64,000 bases of DNA, taken from assembly GCF_009497155.1 (NCBI RefSeq), contig NZ_WINI01000001.1, positions 992,001 to 1,056,000 of the forward strand. Reading direction: 5' to 3'. The stretch comes from Glaciimonas soli. GTDB lineage: Bacteria; Pseudomonadota; Gammaproteobacteria; Burkholderiales; Burkholderiaceae_D. Under the pieces are notes generated by a model. It had not been told where the DNA came from. It saw only the letters and a list, made by a program, of their open reading frames with translations, and made no database searches. Made by a program: the position numbers and the translations under genes. This document shows, piece after piece, positions 46,860 through 54,771 of this stretch (position 1 is the stretch's first letter; every line of letters starts with the position of its first letter).

Positions 46860-47396
46860 ATGACACTTTTTGACAAAACCGAACGGGGTCGCGAAGAAAT
46901 ACTGTTACGCGGAAACAATCTGGCGCCGCGATTACGGACATTATTGCTGTTAGTTGACGGAAAGACCAGCATGGAAGCGCTGCTGATCAAAGTAGCCGGC
47001 CTTGGTCTTGGGCAAGAACATCTGTCTGAGTTGTTAGCTGCTGGCATGATACAAATACAACAGCCCCCTCAGTTAAGTGAAAGCGTCTCGCCAATCACGC
47101 AGACGAAGGAGACCACTGAAATTAGCTCTGCCGCAAGAGCAAGGGCCATACTGCCCGAAGGTCAAACCCAGTATGAAGCTATCTACAACTTCTATAACGA
47201 AACCATCAAAAGCATGATCGGTTTGCGTGGCTACAGTTTGCAACTGAAAGTCGAAAAAGCTAGTTCTGTCGACGATTTCCGTGCTTTGCGCACAATTTAT
47301 TTAGAAGCAATATTGAAAGCAAAAGGCAAAGAAACTACTCGCAGTCTGCGTGACAGGCTGGATCAGTTACTTTATATGGGAATGCCGGCGGAATAA
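46860..47396 (+). CDS. Conserved hypothetical protein, unrecognised
   Basis: 178 aa, no signal peptide, no membrane segment. The N-terminal 60 residues (TLFDKTERGREEILLRGNNL, then LLLLVDGKTS) look like a small helical or winged-helix domain with a hydrophobic leucine core. A Ser/Thr/Gln-rich linker (about 62-95) leads to a helical C-terminal domain containing YEAIYNFYNETIKSMIGLRGYSLQLKVEKASS and KETTRSLRDRLDQLLYMGM. I do not recognise it. It is preceded by the palindrome cluster and ends in a terminator, so it is a single-gene unit under its own control. Confidence 0.7.
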   Translation: MTLFDKTERGREEILLRGNNLAPRLRTLLLLVDGKTSMEALLIKVAGLGLGQEHLSELLAAGMIQIQQPPQLSESVSPITQTKETTEISSAARARAILPEGQTQYEAIYNFYNETIKSMIGLRGYSLQLKVEKASSVDDFRALRTIYLEAILKAKGKETTRSLRDRLDQLLYMGMPAE

Positions 47397-47428
47397 CAAA
47401 CTCGGCGAAGGGGAAGTAAAGCCAAAAT

Positions 47429-47459
47429 AAAAAAGCGCACTAATATGTGCGCTTTTTTT
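47429..47459. terminator. Bidirectional terminator
   Basis: AAAAAAGCGCAC, TAATAT, GTGCGCTTTTTT: perfect 12-bp stem between the convergent orphan gene and the ABC-F gene. Confidence 0.92.
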
Positions 47460-47483
47460 ATTTTTCAGAACTACTCCAGGGAA

Positions 47484-49085
47484 TTATTCAATCCCTTGGC
47501 TATTCAAATAGTCTTCATACGAACCGCGGAAATCAATCACTTCATTTTCCTTGACTTCCAATACGCGTGTCGCCAATGACGAAACAAATTCACGATCATG
47601 TGAAACGAAAATCAACGTGCCGGCATATTTATCCAACGCGATATTGAGCGATTCGATCGACTCCATATCCATATGATTCGTTGGTTCATCCATCAATAAT
47701 ACATTGTGACGGCCCAACATTAATTTACCGTAAGTCATGCGGCCTTTTTCGCCACCGGACAATACCTGCACCGATTTTTTCACTTCATCGCCACTGAACA
47801 GCAAACGCCCCAAAATCGAACGTACGGCTTGATCGTCGTCGCCTTCTTTAGTCCACTGGCCCATCCAATCGGTCAGTGTTTTATCGGTGGCAAAATTTTC
47901 GGTAGGATCTTGCGGCATGTAACCAACGTCCGCATTATCGGTCCATTTCACCATACCGCTATCGGCATCCAGACCACAGTTAGCTTCCCCGCCGATGCTA
48001 CGCAATAGCGTGGTTTTACCCGCGCCGTTGGCGCCGATGATGGCGATACGCTCACCCGCTTCAACCATGATGTTGAAATTTTTGAATAACGGACGGTCAT
48101 ATGCTTTGCTAATACCTTGCACATCTACAGCCAAGCGGTGAAGTTTTTTCTCGCCATCGAAACGGATGAATGGATTGGCGCGGCTAGACGGCTTAATGTC
48201 TTCAACTTTGATTTTGTCGATTTGTTTGGCGCGTGATGTAGCCTGGCGCGCTTTCGATTTATTGGCAGAAAAACGACGCACGAATTCTTGCAACTCAGCG
48301 ACTTTATCTTTGGCCTTGGCGTTGTTAGATAACTGTTGCGCACGTGCTTGCGATGAAGCCAGCATGTAGTCATCGTAATTACCCGGATACACTTTCAATG
48401 TGCCGTAATCCATATCGGCCATGTGTGTACATACCTGATTCAAAAAGTGACGATCATGGGAAATAATGATCATGGTGGAATTGCGCTGATTCAGCACATC
48501 TTCTAACCAGCGAATGGTGTTGATATCGAGGTTATTGGTCGGTTCGTCGAGCAACAGAATATCCGGATTCGAGAACAAAGCCTGCGCCAGCAATACGCGC
48601 AATTTCCAACCCGGCGCGACATTGCTCATTGGGCCTTGATGTTGATCCATCGCGACGCCGACACCCAGCAGCAACTCACCAGCACGCGCTTCGGCGGTAT
48701 AACCATCATACTCAGCAAATCTCGCTTCGAGATCGGCGGCTTTCATGTAATCGTCGTCTGTCGCCTCAGGATTCGCATAAATCGCATCGCGCTCAGCGGC
48801 GGCCGCCCACATTTCGGTATGCCCCATCATCACGACATCGAGCACGCGCATATCTTCAAAAGCAAATTGATCTTGGCGCAATTTACCTAAACGCTCTCCG
48901 GAATCGAGCATCACATTACCTGCGCTTGGCTCTAAATCGCCGCCCAATATTTTCATAAAGGTCGATTTGCCGCAACCGTTGGCGCCAATCAAACCATAGC
49001 GGTTGCCATCGCCGAACTTAACGGAAATGTTTTCAAACAAAGGCTTAGCGCCAAACTGCATCGTGATATTTGCTGTGGAGAGCAT
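47484..49085 (-). CDS. ABC-F ribosome-associated ATPase (YbiT type)
   Basis: 533-aa cytosolic protein with two ABC domains and no membrane part. Walker [10 protein letters not shown] (first) and GANGAGKTT (second); Walker B with [12 protein letters not shown] and [11 protein letters not shown]. The second signature is LSGGEKGRM; the first is degraded to NVAPGWK, which YbiT proteins share. The inter-domain linker (about 240-320) is the basic P-site-tRNA interaction motif ([16 protein letters not shown]). Such proteins modulate stalled or initiating ribosomes rather than transport. Monocistronic. Confidence 0.92.
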   Translation of the reverse strand: MLSTANITMQFGAKPLFENISVKFGDGNRYGLIGANGCGKSTFMKILGGDLEPSAGNVMLDSGERLGKLRQDQFAFEDMRVLDVVMMGHTEMWAAAAERDAIYANPEATDDDYMKAADLEARFAEYDGYTAEARAGELLLGVGVAMDQHQGPMSNVAPGWKLRVLLAQALFSNPDILLLDEPTNNLDINTIRWLEDVLNQRNSTMIIISHDRHFLNQVCTHMADMDYGTLKVYPGNYDDYMLASSQARAQQLSNNAKAKDKVAELQEFVRRFSANKSKARQATSRAKQIDKIKVEDIKPSSRANPFIRFDGEKKLHRLAVDVQGISKAYDRPLFKNFNIMVEAGERIAIIGANGAGKTTLLRSIGGEANCGLDADSGMVKWTDNADVGYMPQDPTENFATDKTLTDWMGQWTKEGDDDQAVRSILGRLLFSGDEVKKSVQVLSGGEKGRMTYGKLMLGRHNVLLMDEPTNHMDMESIESLNIALDKYAGTLIFVSHDREFVSSLATRVLEVKENEVIDFRGSYEDYLNSQGIE

Positions 49086-49186
49086 CTTTTTCGTATCGCT
49101 TTTCTTAAACTTATTTAATTAAATCAGTGGGTTAGGTAATGGGGCAGTATTATACAACATTCGCACAACCACATTTAAGAGGGCTG

Positions 49187-50131
49187 TTATCCCTGACTAT
49201 CCAATATATGCAGAACGGCATCTGCCTGCCGCTCCGCCTTAATCAGCGCAAACAATTGCACCGCTTCCGGATAGGTACGTTTCAGTTGTGCCAGCCACTG
49301 TTTCAAGCGTCCCACAGCGTACTGATTGTCAACCTGCCTGCACTGAGCAAAGAAATCCTGCAACACAGGTAATATCTGCGTCCAGCCCGGCAAACCTATC
49401 GGTGCTGATGTGCCTTCCGCTTTGATTGCCAGCGCCAATCCCGGGGACGCCACCAGACCGCGTCCTATCATCACCGTATCACAGCCACTGGCGGCACGGA
49501 TTCCATGCCAGTCAGCAACCGTCCACACTTCGCCATTGGCGACCAATGGTAGTTTGACGACCTCTCGAATACGAGCGATCCAGTCCCAATGCGCGGGTGG
49601 TTTATAACCCTCGATTTTCGTACGGGCATGAACTGTAAGTTGCGCTGCACCGGCACTTTCAATCGCTAAGGCGCAGTCCAAAGCGCGCGATTTATCCGCA
49701 TAACCGAGGCGCATTTTAGCCGTCACCGGCGTGTTGGCAGGCACTGCAGTACGTACCGCCTTGATAATCTCATAAATAACTTCCGGCTCATCAAGCAGCA
49801 CTGCCCCGCCCCGATGACGATTCACGGTAGGTGCCGGGCAACCAAAATTAAGATCAATGGCAGGCGCGCCCAAACTGGCAGCCCTCACCGCATTATCAGC
49901 CAGACAATGCGGATCTGAACCTAACAACTGTAAGTTGACTAAAGTGCCAGAGCGCGTGCGGCTACCCTGCTTTAGTTCGGGGCTTAAGCGATAAAAAACT
50001 TTATCAGGCAGCAGCGTATCGGTGACACGCACAAATTCCGTAACGCATTCGTCGATACCGCCGATGTTGGTTAACACATCACGCATGATGGGATCGGCCA
50101 ACCCCTCCATAGGTGCTAATACTAATTTCAT
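49187..50131 (-). CDS. dusC: tRNA-dihydrouridine(16) synthase DusC
   Basis: FMN enzyme that reduces a uridine in the tRNA D-loop. 314 aa. Dus marks: MKLVLAPMEGLADPIMRDVL, TEFVRV, LQLLGSDP, DLNFGCPAPTVNRHRGGAVLL with the catalytic cysteine, TAKMRLGY, VHARTK and MIGRGLVASP. The NFGCPAPTVNRHRGGA variant is that of DusC rather than DusA or DusB. The start at 50131 (M-K-L-V-L-A-P) is chosen because a 27-residue upstream extension is not family-like. It lies 40 nt after phhB. Confidence 0.93.
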   Translation of the reverse strand: MKLVLAPMEGLADPIMRDVLTNIGGIDECVTEFVRVTDTLLPDKVFYRLSPELKQGSRTRSGTLVNLQLLGSDPHCLADNAVRAASLGAPAIDLNFGCPAPTVNRHRGGAVLLDEPEVIYEIIKAVRTAVPANTPVTAKMRLGYADKSRALDCALAIESAGAAQLTVHARTKIEGYKPPAHWDWIARIREVVKLPLVANGEVWTVADWHGIRAASGCDTVMIGRGLVASPGLALAIKAEGTSAPIGLPGWTQILPVLQDFFAQCRQVDNQYAVGRLKQWLAQLKRTYPEAVQLFALIKAERQADAVLHILDSQG

Positions 50132-50171
50132 ACTTTTTGCCAACCAAGGTGAGGCGTCACTATAAAAAATA

Positions 50172-50465
50172 TCAAGATGCGATGCTATCCATAAATTGTG
50201 CCATTTTGACATCCAATTCCGTCACACCATTGGCATCGTGCGTTGCCAGCAATACTTCTACGCGGTTGTAAACATTGAACCATTCAGGATGGTGATCTAT
50301 TTTTTCGGCTAAAAGCGCGACCTGCGCCATAAAACCGAATGCCGCATTAAAGTCAGTAAACTTGAACGTTTTCTGAATCGCATCACGTCCTTCGACGATA
50401 GTCCAGCTTGGTAGCCTTGGTAACGCGGCGGCGGCACCGATGTGGTTTGCTGATGGTCGTGTCAT
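50172..50465 (-). CDS. phhB: Pterin-4a-carbinolamine dehydratase
   Basis: 97-aa enzyme that dehydrates 4a-hydroxytetrahydrobiopterin or related pterins, usually to support phenylalanine hydroxylase. Signature: [39 protein letters not shown], with the catalytic His-His-Pro-Glu-Trp block (about 59-63). The ATG at 50465 has GGAGA 5 nt upstream; the nearby ATG at 50477 contains that site and is not the start. No phhA is in the window. Its placement before dusC suggests co-transcription. Confidence 0.93.
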   Translation of the reverse strand: MTRPSANHIGAAAALPRLPSWTIVEGRDAIQKTFKFTDFNAAFGFMAQVALLAEKIDHHPEWFNVYNRVEVLLATHDANGVTELDVKMAQFMDSIAS

Positions 50466-50605
50466 GGTGATCTCCATTTATTTGTCATAAGGGCGCAATT
50501 CTATAGCGATATTGGCTTTGTAACGAGTGTAACGAGTTGCATCGCTTCTTGAAGAAATATTGGCGAGATGTATAGTTTCACAACATCATCTCTTTTAGGA
50601 ATTTT

Positions 50606-51016
50606 ATGAAACGCATACTTCAAGCTACCTACGCCGTTGCGCTAATCGCGGCGAGTAGCATGGCTTTTATTCCAGCGCAAGCCAATGCACAAGTAGGCGT
50701 CAACATCATTATTGGTGGTGCGCCACCACCGCCACGTTATGAGGTTGTTCCCGTTCCACGTCCAGGCTATATCTGGGCGCCGGGTTATTGGGATTGGGTT
50801 GGTGGCCGTCACGTATGGCGTACGGGCAATTGGGCTCGCGCCCGCCCAGGCTATCAATATAATCGCCCGCAATGGGTGCAACACGGTGGTCGCTGGGAGT
50901 TAAATCGCGGTGGCTGGGCACAAGGACCGCGCAACAATGGCTACCATGGCAATGGCAGAGGCTATGACAATCATCATGGCGGTCGTAATGATTACCGTGG
51001 TGGCCGCGACCGTTAA
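50606..51016 (+). CDS. YXWGXW-repeat secreted protein
   Basis: 136-aa exported protein. The signal peptide ends near AQANAQ (about residue 29). A proline-rich segment (GGAPPPPRYE) leads to the YXWGXW-type repeat region: PGYIWAPGYWDWVGGRHVWR, then GNWARARPGYQY and WVQHGGRWELNRGGW, where Tyr/Trp and Gly are spaced regularly. The tail is extremely Gly/His/Asn/Arg-rich (NNGYHGNGRGYDNHHGGR). Family members sit in the periplasm or envelope of Burkholderiales; role unknown. Ends in a bidirectional terminator. Confidence 0.82.
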   Translation: MKRILQATYAVALIAASSMAFIPAQANAQVGVNIIIGGAPPPPRYEVVPVPRPGYIWAPGYWDWVGGRHVWRTGNWARARPGYQYNRPQWVQHGGRWELNRGGWAQGPRNNGYHGNGRGYDNHHGGRNDYRGGRDR

Positions 51017-51039
51017 TTTCGACGGCTAAAAAATCCAAT

Positions 51040-51083
51040 AAAAATGGCACCGACGAAAACATTTCGCCGGTGCCATTTTTTTA
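51040..51083. terminator. Bidirectional terminator
   Basis: AAAAATGGCACCGACGAA pairs with TTCGCCGGTGCCATTTTT (one A-C mismatch) around AACAT. It separates the convergent YXWGXW and stomatin-like genes. Confidence 0.9.
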
Positions 51084-51114
51084 AATATTTAAATATTTAA
51101 ATATTTACAGAAGC

Positions 51115-52041
51115 TTAGATTTTCTTTGCAACAGACTGCGATTTCACGACTTGCATCGCGGTCCCGATCAAACTACTGATATCGCCTAAATTAGCCGGAA
51201 CAATAATCGAGTTATTCGTCTTAGCCAGCTGCGAAAATGCTGCGACATATTGTTCTGCGACTTTCAGACTTGCGGCATCCTGGCCGCCCGGTTCTTGCAT
51301 CGCTGCTGCCGTTTTGCGAATCGCTTCAGCGCTAGCCTGAGCAATCGACAAAATCGCTGCCGCCTGACCTTCCGCACGATTAATCGACGCTTGCTTTTCA
51401 CCTTCTGATTTGGCGATGGATGCTTCGCGCTCGCCAGTGGCAATATTGATCTGCTCTTGTTTGCGGCCTTCTGATGCCGCGATCAAAGCACGTTTTTCAC
51501 GCTCTGCAGTAATTTGCGCTTGCATCGCGTGCAAAATTTCTTTCGGCGGCGTCAAATCTTTGATTTCATAACGCAGCACTTTGACACCCCAGTTGGCGGC
51601 AGATTCATCAATCGCATTCACGATGGTGGTATTGATGTGGTCGCGTTCTTCAAAGGTTTTATCCAGTTCCATCTTACCGATCACCGAGCGCAAAGTAGTT
51701 TGGGCCAACTGCGTAATCGCAGCGATATAATTTGATGAGCCATACGATGCACGCATAGGATCGGTGATCTGGAAATACAAAATACCATCCACCTGCAACT
51801 GCGTATTGTCGCGCGTGATACAGACTTGCGGCGGTACATCCAGTGGAATTTCTTTGAGAATATGCTTGTAGGCGATACGATCGACAAAAGGTAAAACTAT
51901 GCTTAAACCTGGACCTAAAGTTGCATGATATTTCCCCAAACGTTCAACTACCCAAGCATGTTGTTGCGGCACGACTTTAACAGTCTTGACCACGAATATA
52001 ATCGCAATGAATAAAATAATGATGGATACGCTTCCGAACAT
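51115..52041 (-). CDS. Stomatin/SPFH protein (QmcA-like)
   Basis: 308-aa membrane-anchored scaffold. One N-terminal helix (SVSIIILFIAIIFVVKTVKV), then an SPFH domain: QQHAWVVERLGKYHATLGPGLSI, VLPFVDRIAYKHILKEIPLDVPPQ and YEIKDLTPPKEILHAMQAQ. A coiled coil from about 185 to 245 has alternating Lys/Glu and Ala. The ATG has AGAGGAAA upstream. Forms large oligomeric rings and quality-control platforms with the NfeD partner. It lies 95 nt after nfeD; a family-2 repeat sits between. Confidence 0.92.
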   Translation of the reverse strand: MFGSVSIIILFIAIIFVVKTVKVVPQQHAWVVERLGKYHATLGPGLSIVLPFVDRIAYKHILKEIPLDVPPQVCITRDNTQLQVDGILYFQITDPMRASYGSSNYIAAITQLAQTTLRSVIGKMELDKTFEERDHINTTIVNAIDESAANWGVKVLRYEIKDLTPPKEILHAMQAQITAEREKRALIAASEGRKQEQINIATGEREASIAKSEGEKQASINRAEGQAAAILSIAQASAEAIRKTAAAMQEPGGQDAASLKVAEQYVAAFSQLAKTNNSIIVPANLGDISSLIGTAMQVVKSQSVAKKI

Positions 52042-52060
52042 AGTGATTTCCTCTCTTTGT

Positions 52061-52117
52061 TAAGTAATTCCGCATAACTGCGAGGGCAACGACATATAAA
52101 CAGCTATGCGGACTTAC
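52061..52117. repeat. Palindromic element, family 2 copy B (short)
   Basis: TAAGTAATTCCGCATAACTG and CAGCTATGCGGACTTACGTA are inverted copies with a few mismatches around CGAGGGCAACGACATATAAA. The right half (AACGACATATAAACAGCTAT then GCGGACTTAC) matches the right half of the 16742-16841 element at about 25 of 30 positions. It lacks the extra inner stem of that copy. It lies between nfeD and the stomatin-like gene. Confidence 0.65.
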
Positions 52118-52136
52118 GTATTGATGCAAACTTAAA

Positions 52137-52583
52137 TTATTTCGTGTTCGAGACTATCAACCGACTACCACGAATTTCCTGGATCACAAATTGGCCGGCC
52201 TGCGCCTCTTGTCCTGGTGCGAGCTCAACATCCCACAATGCCCCGCGATACATCACGCGTGCACTAGCAACGCCACCCGCTCCCATCGGCGCTTCCCATG
52301 CATTGACATTGATTTTTTGACCGATATCCAGATTTACATTCGGATCACGCTCAGCTTGAACCCGATCACGCTTACCGAAACGACTACGGCGCAGGCCTAC
52401 CGTCGCCAACACCGCCACCACAGCGGCAACCAGCAATTGCCATTCCATACTAAAACCTACCAGCGCCGCCAGGCCGCCAGCAATTAAACCCAGCGCTACC
52501 ATCAATAAATAGAAGGTGCCGGTAAATAGTTCGGCGATGATCAATACACCTGCCATCAACATCCATATAACCCAATCGGCCAT
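52137..52583 (-). CDS. NfeD-family membrane protein, short form
   Basis: 148-aa partner of stomatin-like proteins. Three N-terminal helices (WVIWMLMAGVLIIAELFTG, YLLMVALGLIAGGLAALVGF, LLVAAVVAVLATVGL) are followed by a C-terminal OB-fold (about 80-148) with GQKINVNAWEAP, ARVMYRGALWDVELAPG and the VIQEIRGSRLIV end. It lacks the N-terminal ClpP-like protease of long NfeD. The start at 52583 has GGAGAA upstream; a 27-residue upstream extension is not family-like. Co-transcribed with the stomatin-like gene. Confidence 0.9.
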   Translation of the reverse strand: MADWVIWMLMAGVLIIAELFTGTFYLLMVALGLIAGGLAALVGFSMEWQLLVAAVVAVLATVGLRRSRFGKRDRVQAERDPNVNLDIGQKINVNAWEAPMGAGGVASARVMYRGALWDVELAPGQEAQAGQFVIQEIRGSRLIVSNTK

Positions 52584-52688
52584 TTGTTTTTCTCCGGAAG
52601 AATTGACTGTGGCATAGTCTAACTCACAATAAGACCCTAATAGTGATGTAAAGTTGCAAATCACTTAAGATCACACTCACCGACATCC

Positions 52689-54527
52689 ATGAATACTCCT
52701 GATTTGATTGCCCTAGCCTATAAAGATTTTCAAGCTGGCCGTCATCAACAAGCCGAGCAAACGCTCCTTGCCATTTTGCGAAGTGAGCCCATGCAATTTG
52801 ATGCGCTGCATATTCTGGCTGTGATCTACGCGGCAACGCATCAACCGCTGGCGGCAATCCATTTTTTCAAAAAAGCCATTGCAGCGGCTGCAGATAACAG
52901 CGCGCGTTTGTTGCCAGTGCATTTCAAATTAGCGCGCGTGCAATTTGAAATGGAAGCGTACGAAGAAGCACTCGCGTCATATCAGGCACTGCTAGATCTA
53001 GGCCACAACAAACCCGACATATTATTTGCAAAAAGTGCAACTCTCGCTAGTTTAAAACACTTTGCTGTGGCCTTGGAGTGCAATGAACAAGCACTATTGC
53101 AGGTGCCACAAAGTGATTACGGCTGGTCACAACGCGCAACGCTTCAGCACCAATTAGAACGTTATCAAGATGCGCTCATCAGTATTGGCAAGGCGCTCGC
53201 ACTACAACCGCGCAATGCGGAATACTGGTACAAAAAAGGCGTAACGCTAGACCAATTGGAGGAGCATCAAGAAGCGCTGGTCTGTCTCAATCAGGCGCTT
53301 GAATACAATCCAGAGTCAGCTACTTTTTATCTTGATCGCGGTGTCATTCTGCATAAACTGGAGCACTACGAAGCCGCGTTACTGGATCACGCCAAAGGTT
53401 TAGCGATGGCGCCACATAAAGCAGAAGCATGGGGTGATTACGGCATTACCTTGAGCCTTGTAGGTCAACACGAAGAAGCCATTGTCAGCTATCAAAAAGC
53501 GCTGCAAATCATGCCGGCATATGCTGACGTCATCTACAATCAAGCGCTATCGAAACTGACGCTAGGACATTTTGCGAGCGGCTGGATTGATTATGAATCC
53601 CGTTGGAAAAAAAGTGATGCCGAACAAACTCGTCACAGCAATTTTCCATTGTGGCAAGGACAAGAACCGATTCGAGGAAAACGTATTTTATTATGGTCGG
53701 AACAAGGACTCGGTGACACCATACAGTTCTGTCGTTACGCTTTGATGGTTGCGGCGCTGGGTGCTGAAGTGATATTAGAAGTCAATCCGTCACTCGTTAG
53801 CATCGTCTCAAGCATGAATCAACAGCTGCCGACAAACAGCATTCCCTTGCAAATCATTGCACTTGGCAAAACGGTGCCGCAGGTAGATTATCAAACGCCA
53901 CTCATGAGCTTGCCTTTAGTATTTGCAACTGATTTGAGCAATATTTCCGCCACGCTGCTGCCGTCAGTCACGCATAACTACAACGCCTATTTCAAAGCAG
54001 AGCCAAGCAAGTGCACAAGCTGGCAACAACAAAATCAGCAGCATCAACAAGCATTCAAAATTGGCCTGATCGGCTCAGGCAACAGCAACAAACACAAAGA
54101 TCACAATCGTTCAATCGCGCTTGAACAGTTTGCGCCGCTGCTCGATTGTGCACAGCATAGCAATGCAACGGCCGTATCTTTTTTCTTGCTACAAAAAGAA
54201 ATTCGTAACAGCGATAAAGAATTTTTAGAGCGGACACCACAGCTTCATAGTCAAGCGCAGTGGATTGAAGATTTTGGCGATACCGCTGCCATCATTGCCA
54301 ACCTTGATATCGTCATCAGCGTTGATACTTCAGTGGCTCATCTGGCGGGGGCATTGGGTAAACCGGTGTGGATACTATTGCCGAGTGCTGCCGATTGGCG
54401 CTGGTTATTGGAGCGTAACGATAGTCCCTGGTATCCAAGCGCACGCTTGTTTCGACAAAGTCAGGCTGGTGACTGGGCGAGTGTGATACAACAAGTACGC
54501 TTGGCCTTGTCAGAACAACTTTCTTAA
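52689..54527 (+). CDS. TPR protein with C-terminal glycosyltransferase domain
   Basis: 612 aa. About nine TPR units cover residues 1-290 (repeats of the kind ALASYQALLDLGHNKPDILF, ALISIGKALALQPRNAEYWY, ALVCLNQALEYNPESATFYL). Then comes a region typical of bacterial TPR-glycosyltransferases: FASGWIDYESRWK, then IRGKRILLWSEQGLGDTIQF and, near the end, ISVDTSVAHLAGALGKPVWI with DWRWLLERNDSPWYPSARLF. This matches the GT9/GT41-like fold. Such proteins are thought to glycosylate flagellin or other proteins, but no acceptor is known here. No signal peptide. Stands alone. Confidence 0.87.
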   Translation: MNTPDLIALAYKDFQAGRHQQAEQTLLAILRSEPMQFDALHILAVIYAATHQPLAAIHFFKKAIAAAADNSARLLPVHFKLARVQFEMEAYEEALASYQALLDLGHNKPDILFAKSATLASLKHFAVALECNEQALLQVPQSDYGWSQRATLQHQLERYQDALISIGKALALQPRNAEYWYKKGVTLDQLEEHQEALVCLNQALEYNPESATFYLDRGVILHKLEHYEAALLDHAKGLAMAPHKAEAWGDYGITLSLVGQHEEAIVSYQKALQIMPAYADVIYNQALSKLTLGHFASGWIDYESRWKKSDAEQTRHSNFPLWQGQEPIRGKRILLWSEQGLGDTIQFCRYALMVAALGAEVILEVNPSLVSIVSSMNQQLPTNSIPLQIIALGKTVPQVDYQTPLMSLPLVFATDLSNISATLLPSVTHNYNAYFKAEPSKCTSWQQQNQQHQQAFKIGLIGSGNSNKHKDHNRSIALEQFAPLLDCAQHSNATAVSFFLLQKEIRNSDKEFLERTPQLHSQAQWIEDFGDTAAIIANLDIVISVDTSVAHLAGALGKPVWILLPSAADWRWLLERNDSPWYPSARLFRQSQAGDWASVIQQVRLALSEQLS

Positions 54528-54548
54528 ATCTACAAAAACTCGCTGAGT

Positions 54549-54706
54549 ACGCAGGGCGGGTGTGGGCACCGCATTTTTGCTCGTTAAGGCGAATCTCAGA
54601 AAGAAGGCATTTAACATCAGAGATAGTCGCTCAGGCATACCCCTATCCTTGATACCTGCAACATAAGACCGTGAGCAAAAATGCGGTGCCCACACCCGCC
54701 CTGCGT
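54549..54706. repeat. Inverted-repeat element with 34-bp perfect arms
   Basis: Left arm 54549-54582 (ACGCAGGGCGGGTGTGGGCA...) and right arm 54673-54706 (...TGCCCACACCCGCCCTGCGT) are perfect inverted copies, each 34 bp, around a 90-nt AT-richer spacer. The whole is a 158-bp MITE-like unit. An open frame of 67 codons on the minus strand crosses it but is a by-product of the repeat. It lies between the TPR gene and the terminator of ppsA. Confidence 0.8.
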
Positions 54707-54714
54707 GCATCAAA

Positions 54715-54752
54715 AAAAAAAGCGAGCACTAGAAACCAGTGCTCGCTTTTTT
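54715..54752. terminator. Bidirectional terminator after ppsA
   Basis: AAAAAAGCGAGCACT, AGAAACC, AGTGCTCGCTTTTTT: perfect stem with A/T runs, 20 nt from the ppsA stop; also faces the TPR gene side. Confidence 0.92.
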
Positions 54753-54771
54753 AGCTATTGAAACAATGTAC

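Noticed and set aside
47484-49085. Degenerate first ABC signature (NVAPGWK) as a possible inactivating mutation
   Set aside because: YbiT-type ABC-F proteins share this variant, so it is a family trait and not damage.
54510-54713. 67-codon minus-strand open frame
   Set aside because: It is the translation of the inverted-repeat element at 54549-54706 plus the end of the TPR gene; no ribosome site and no coding-like composition.
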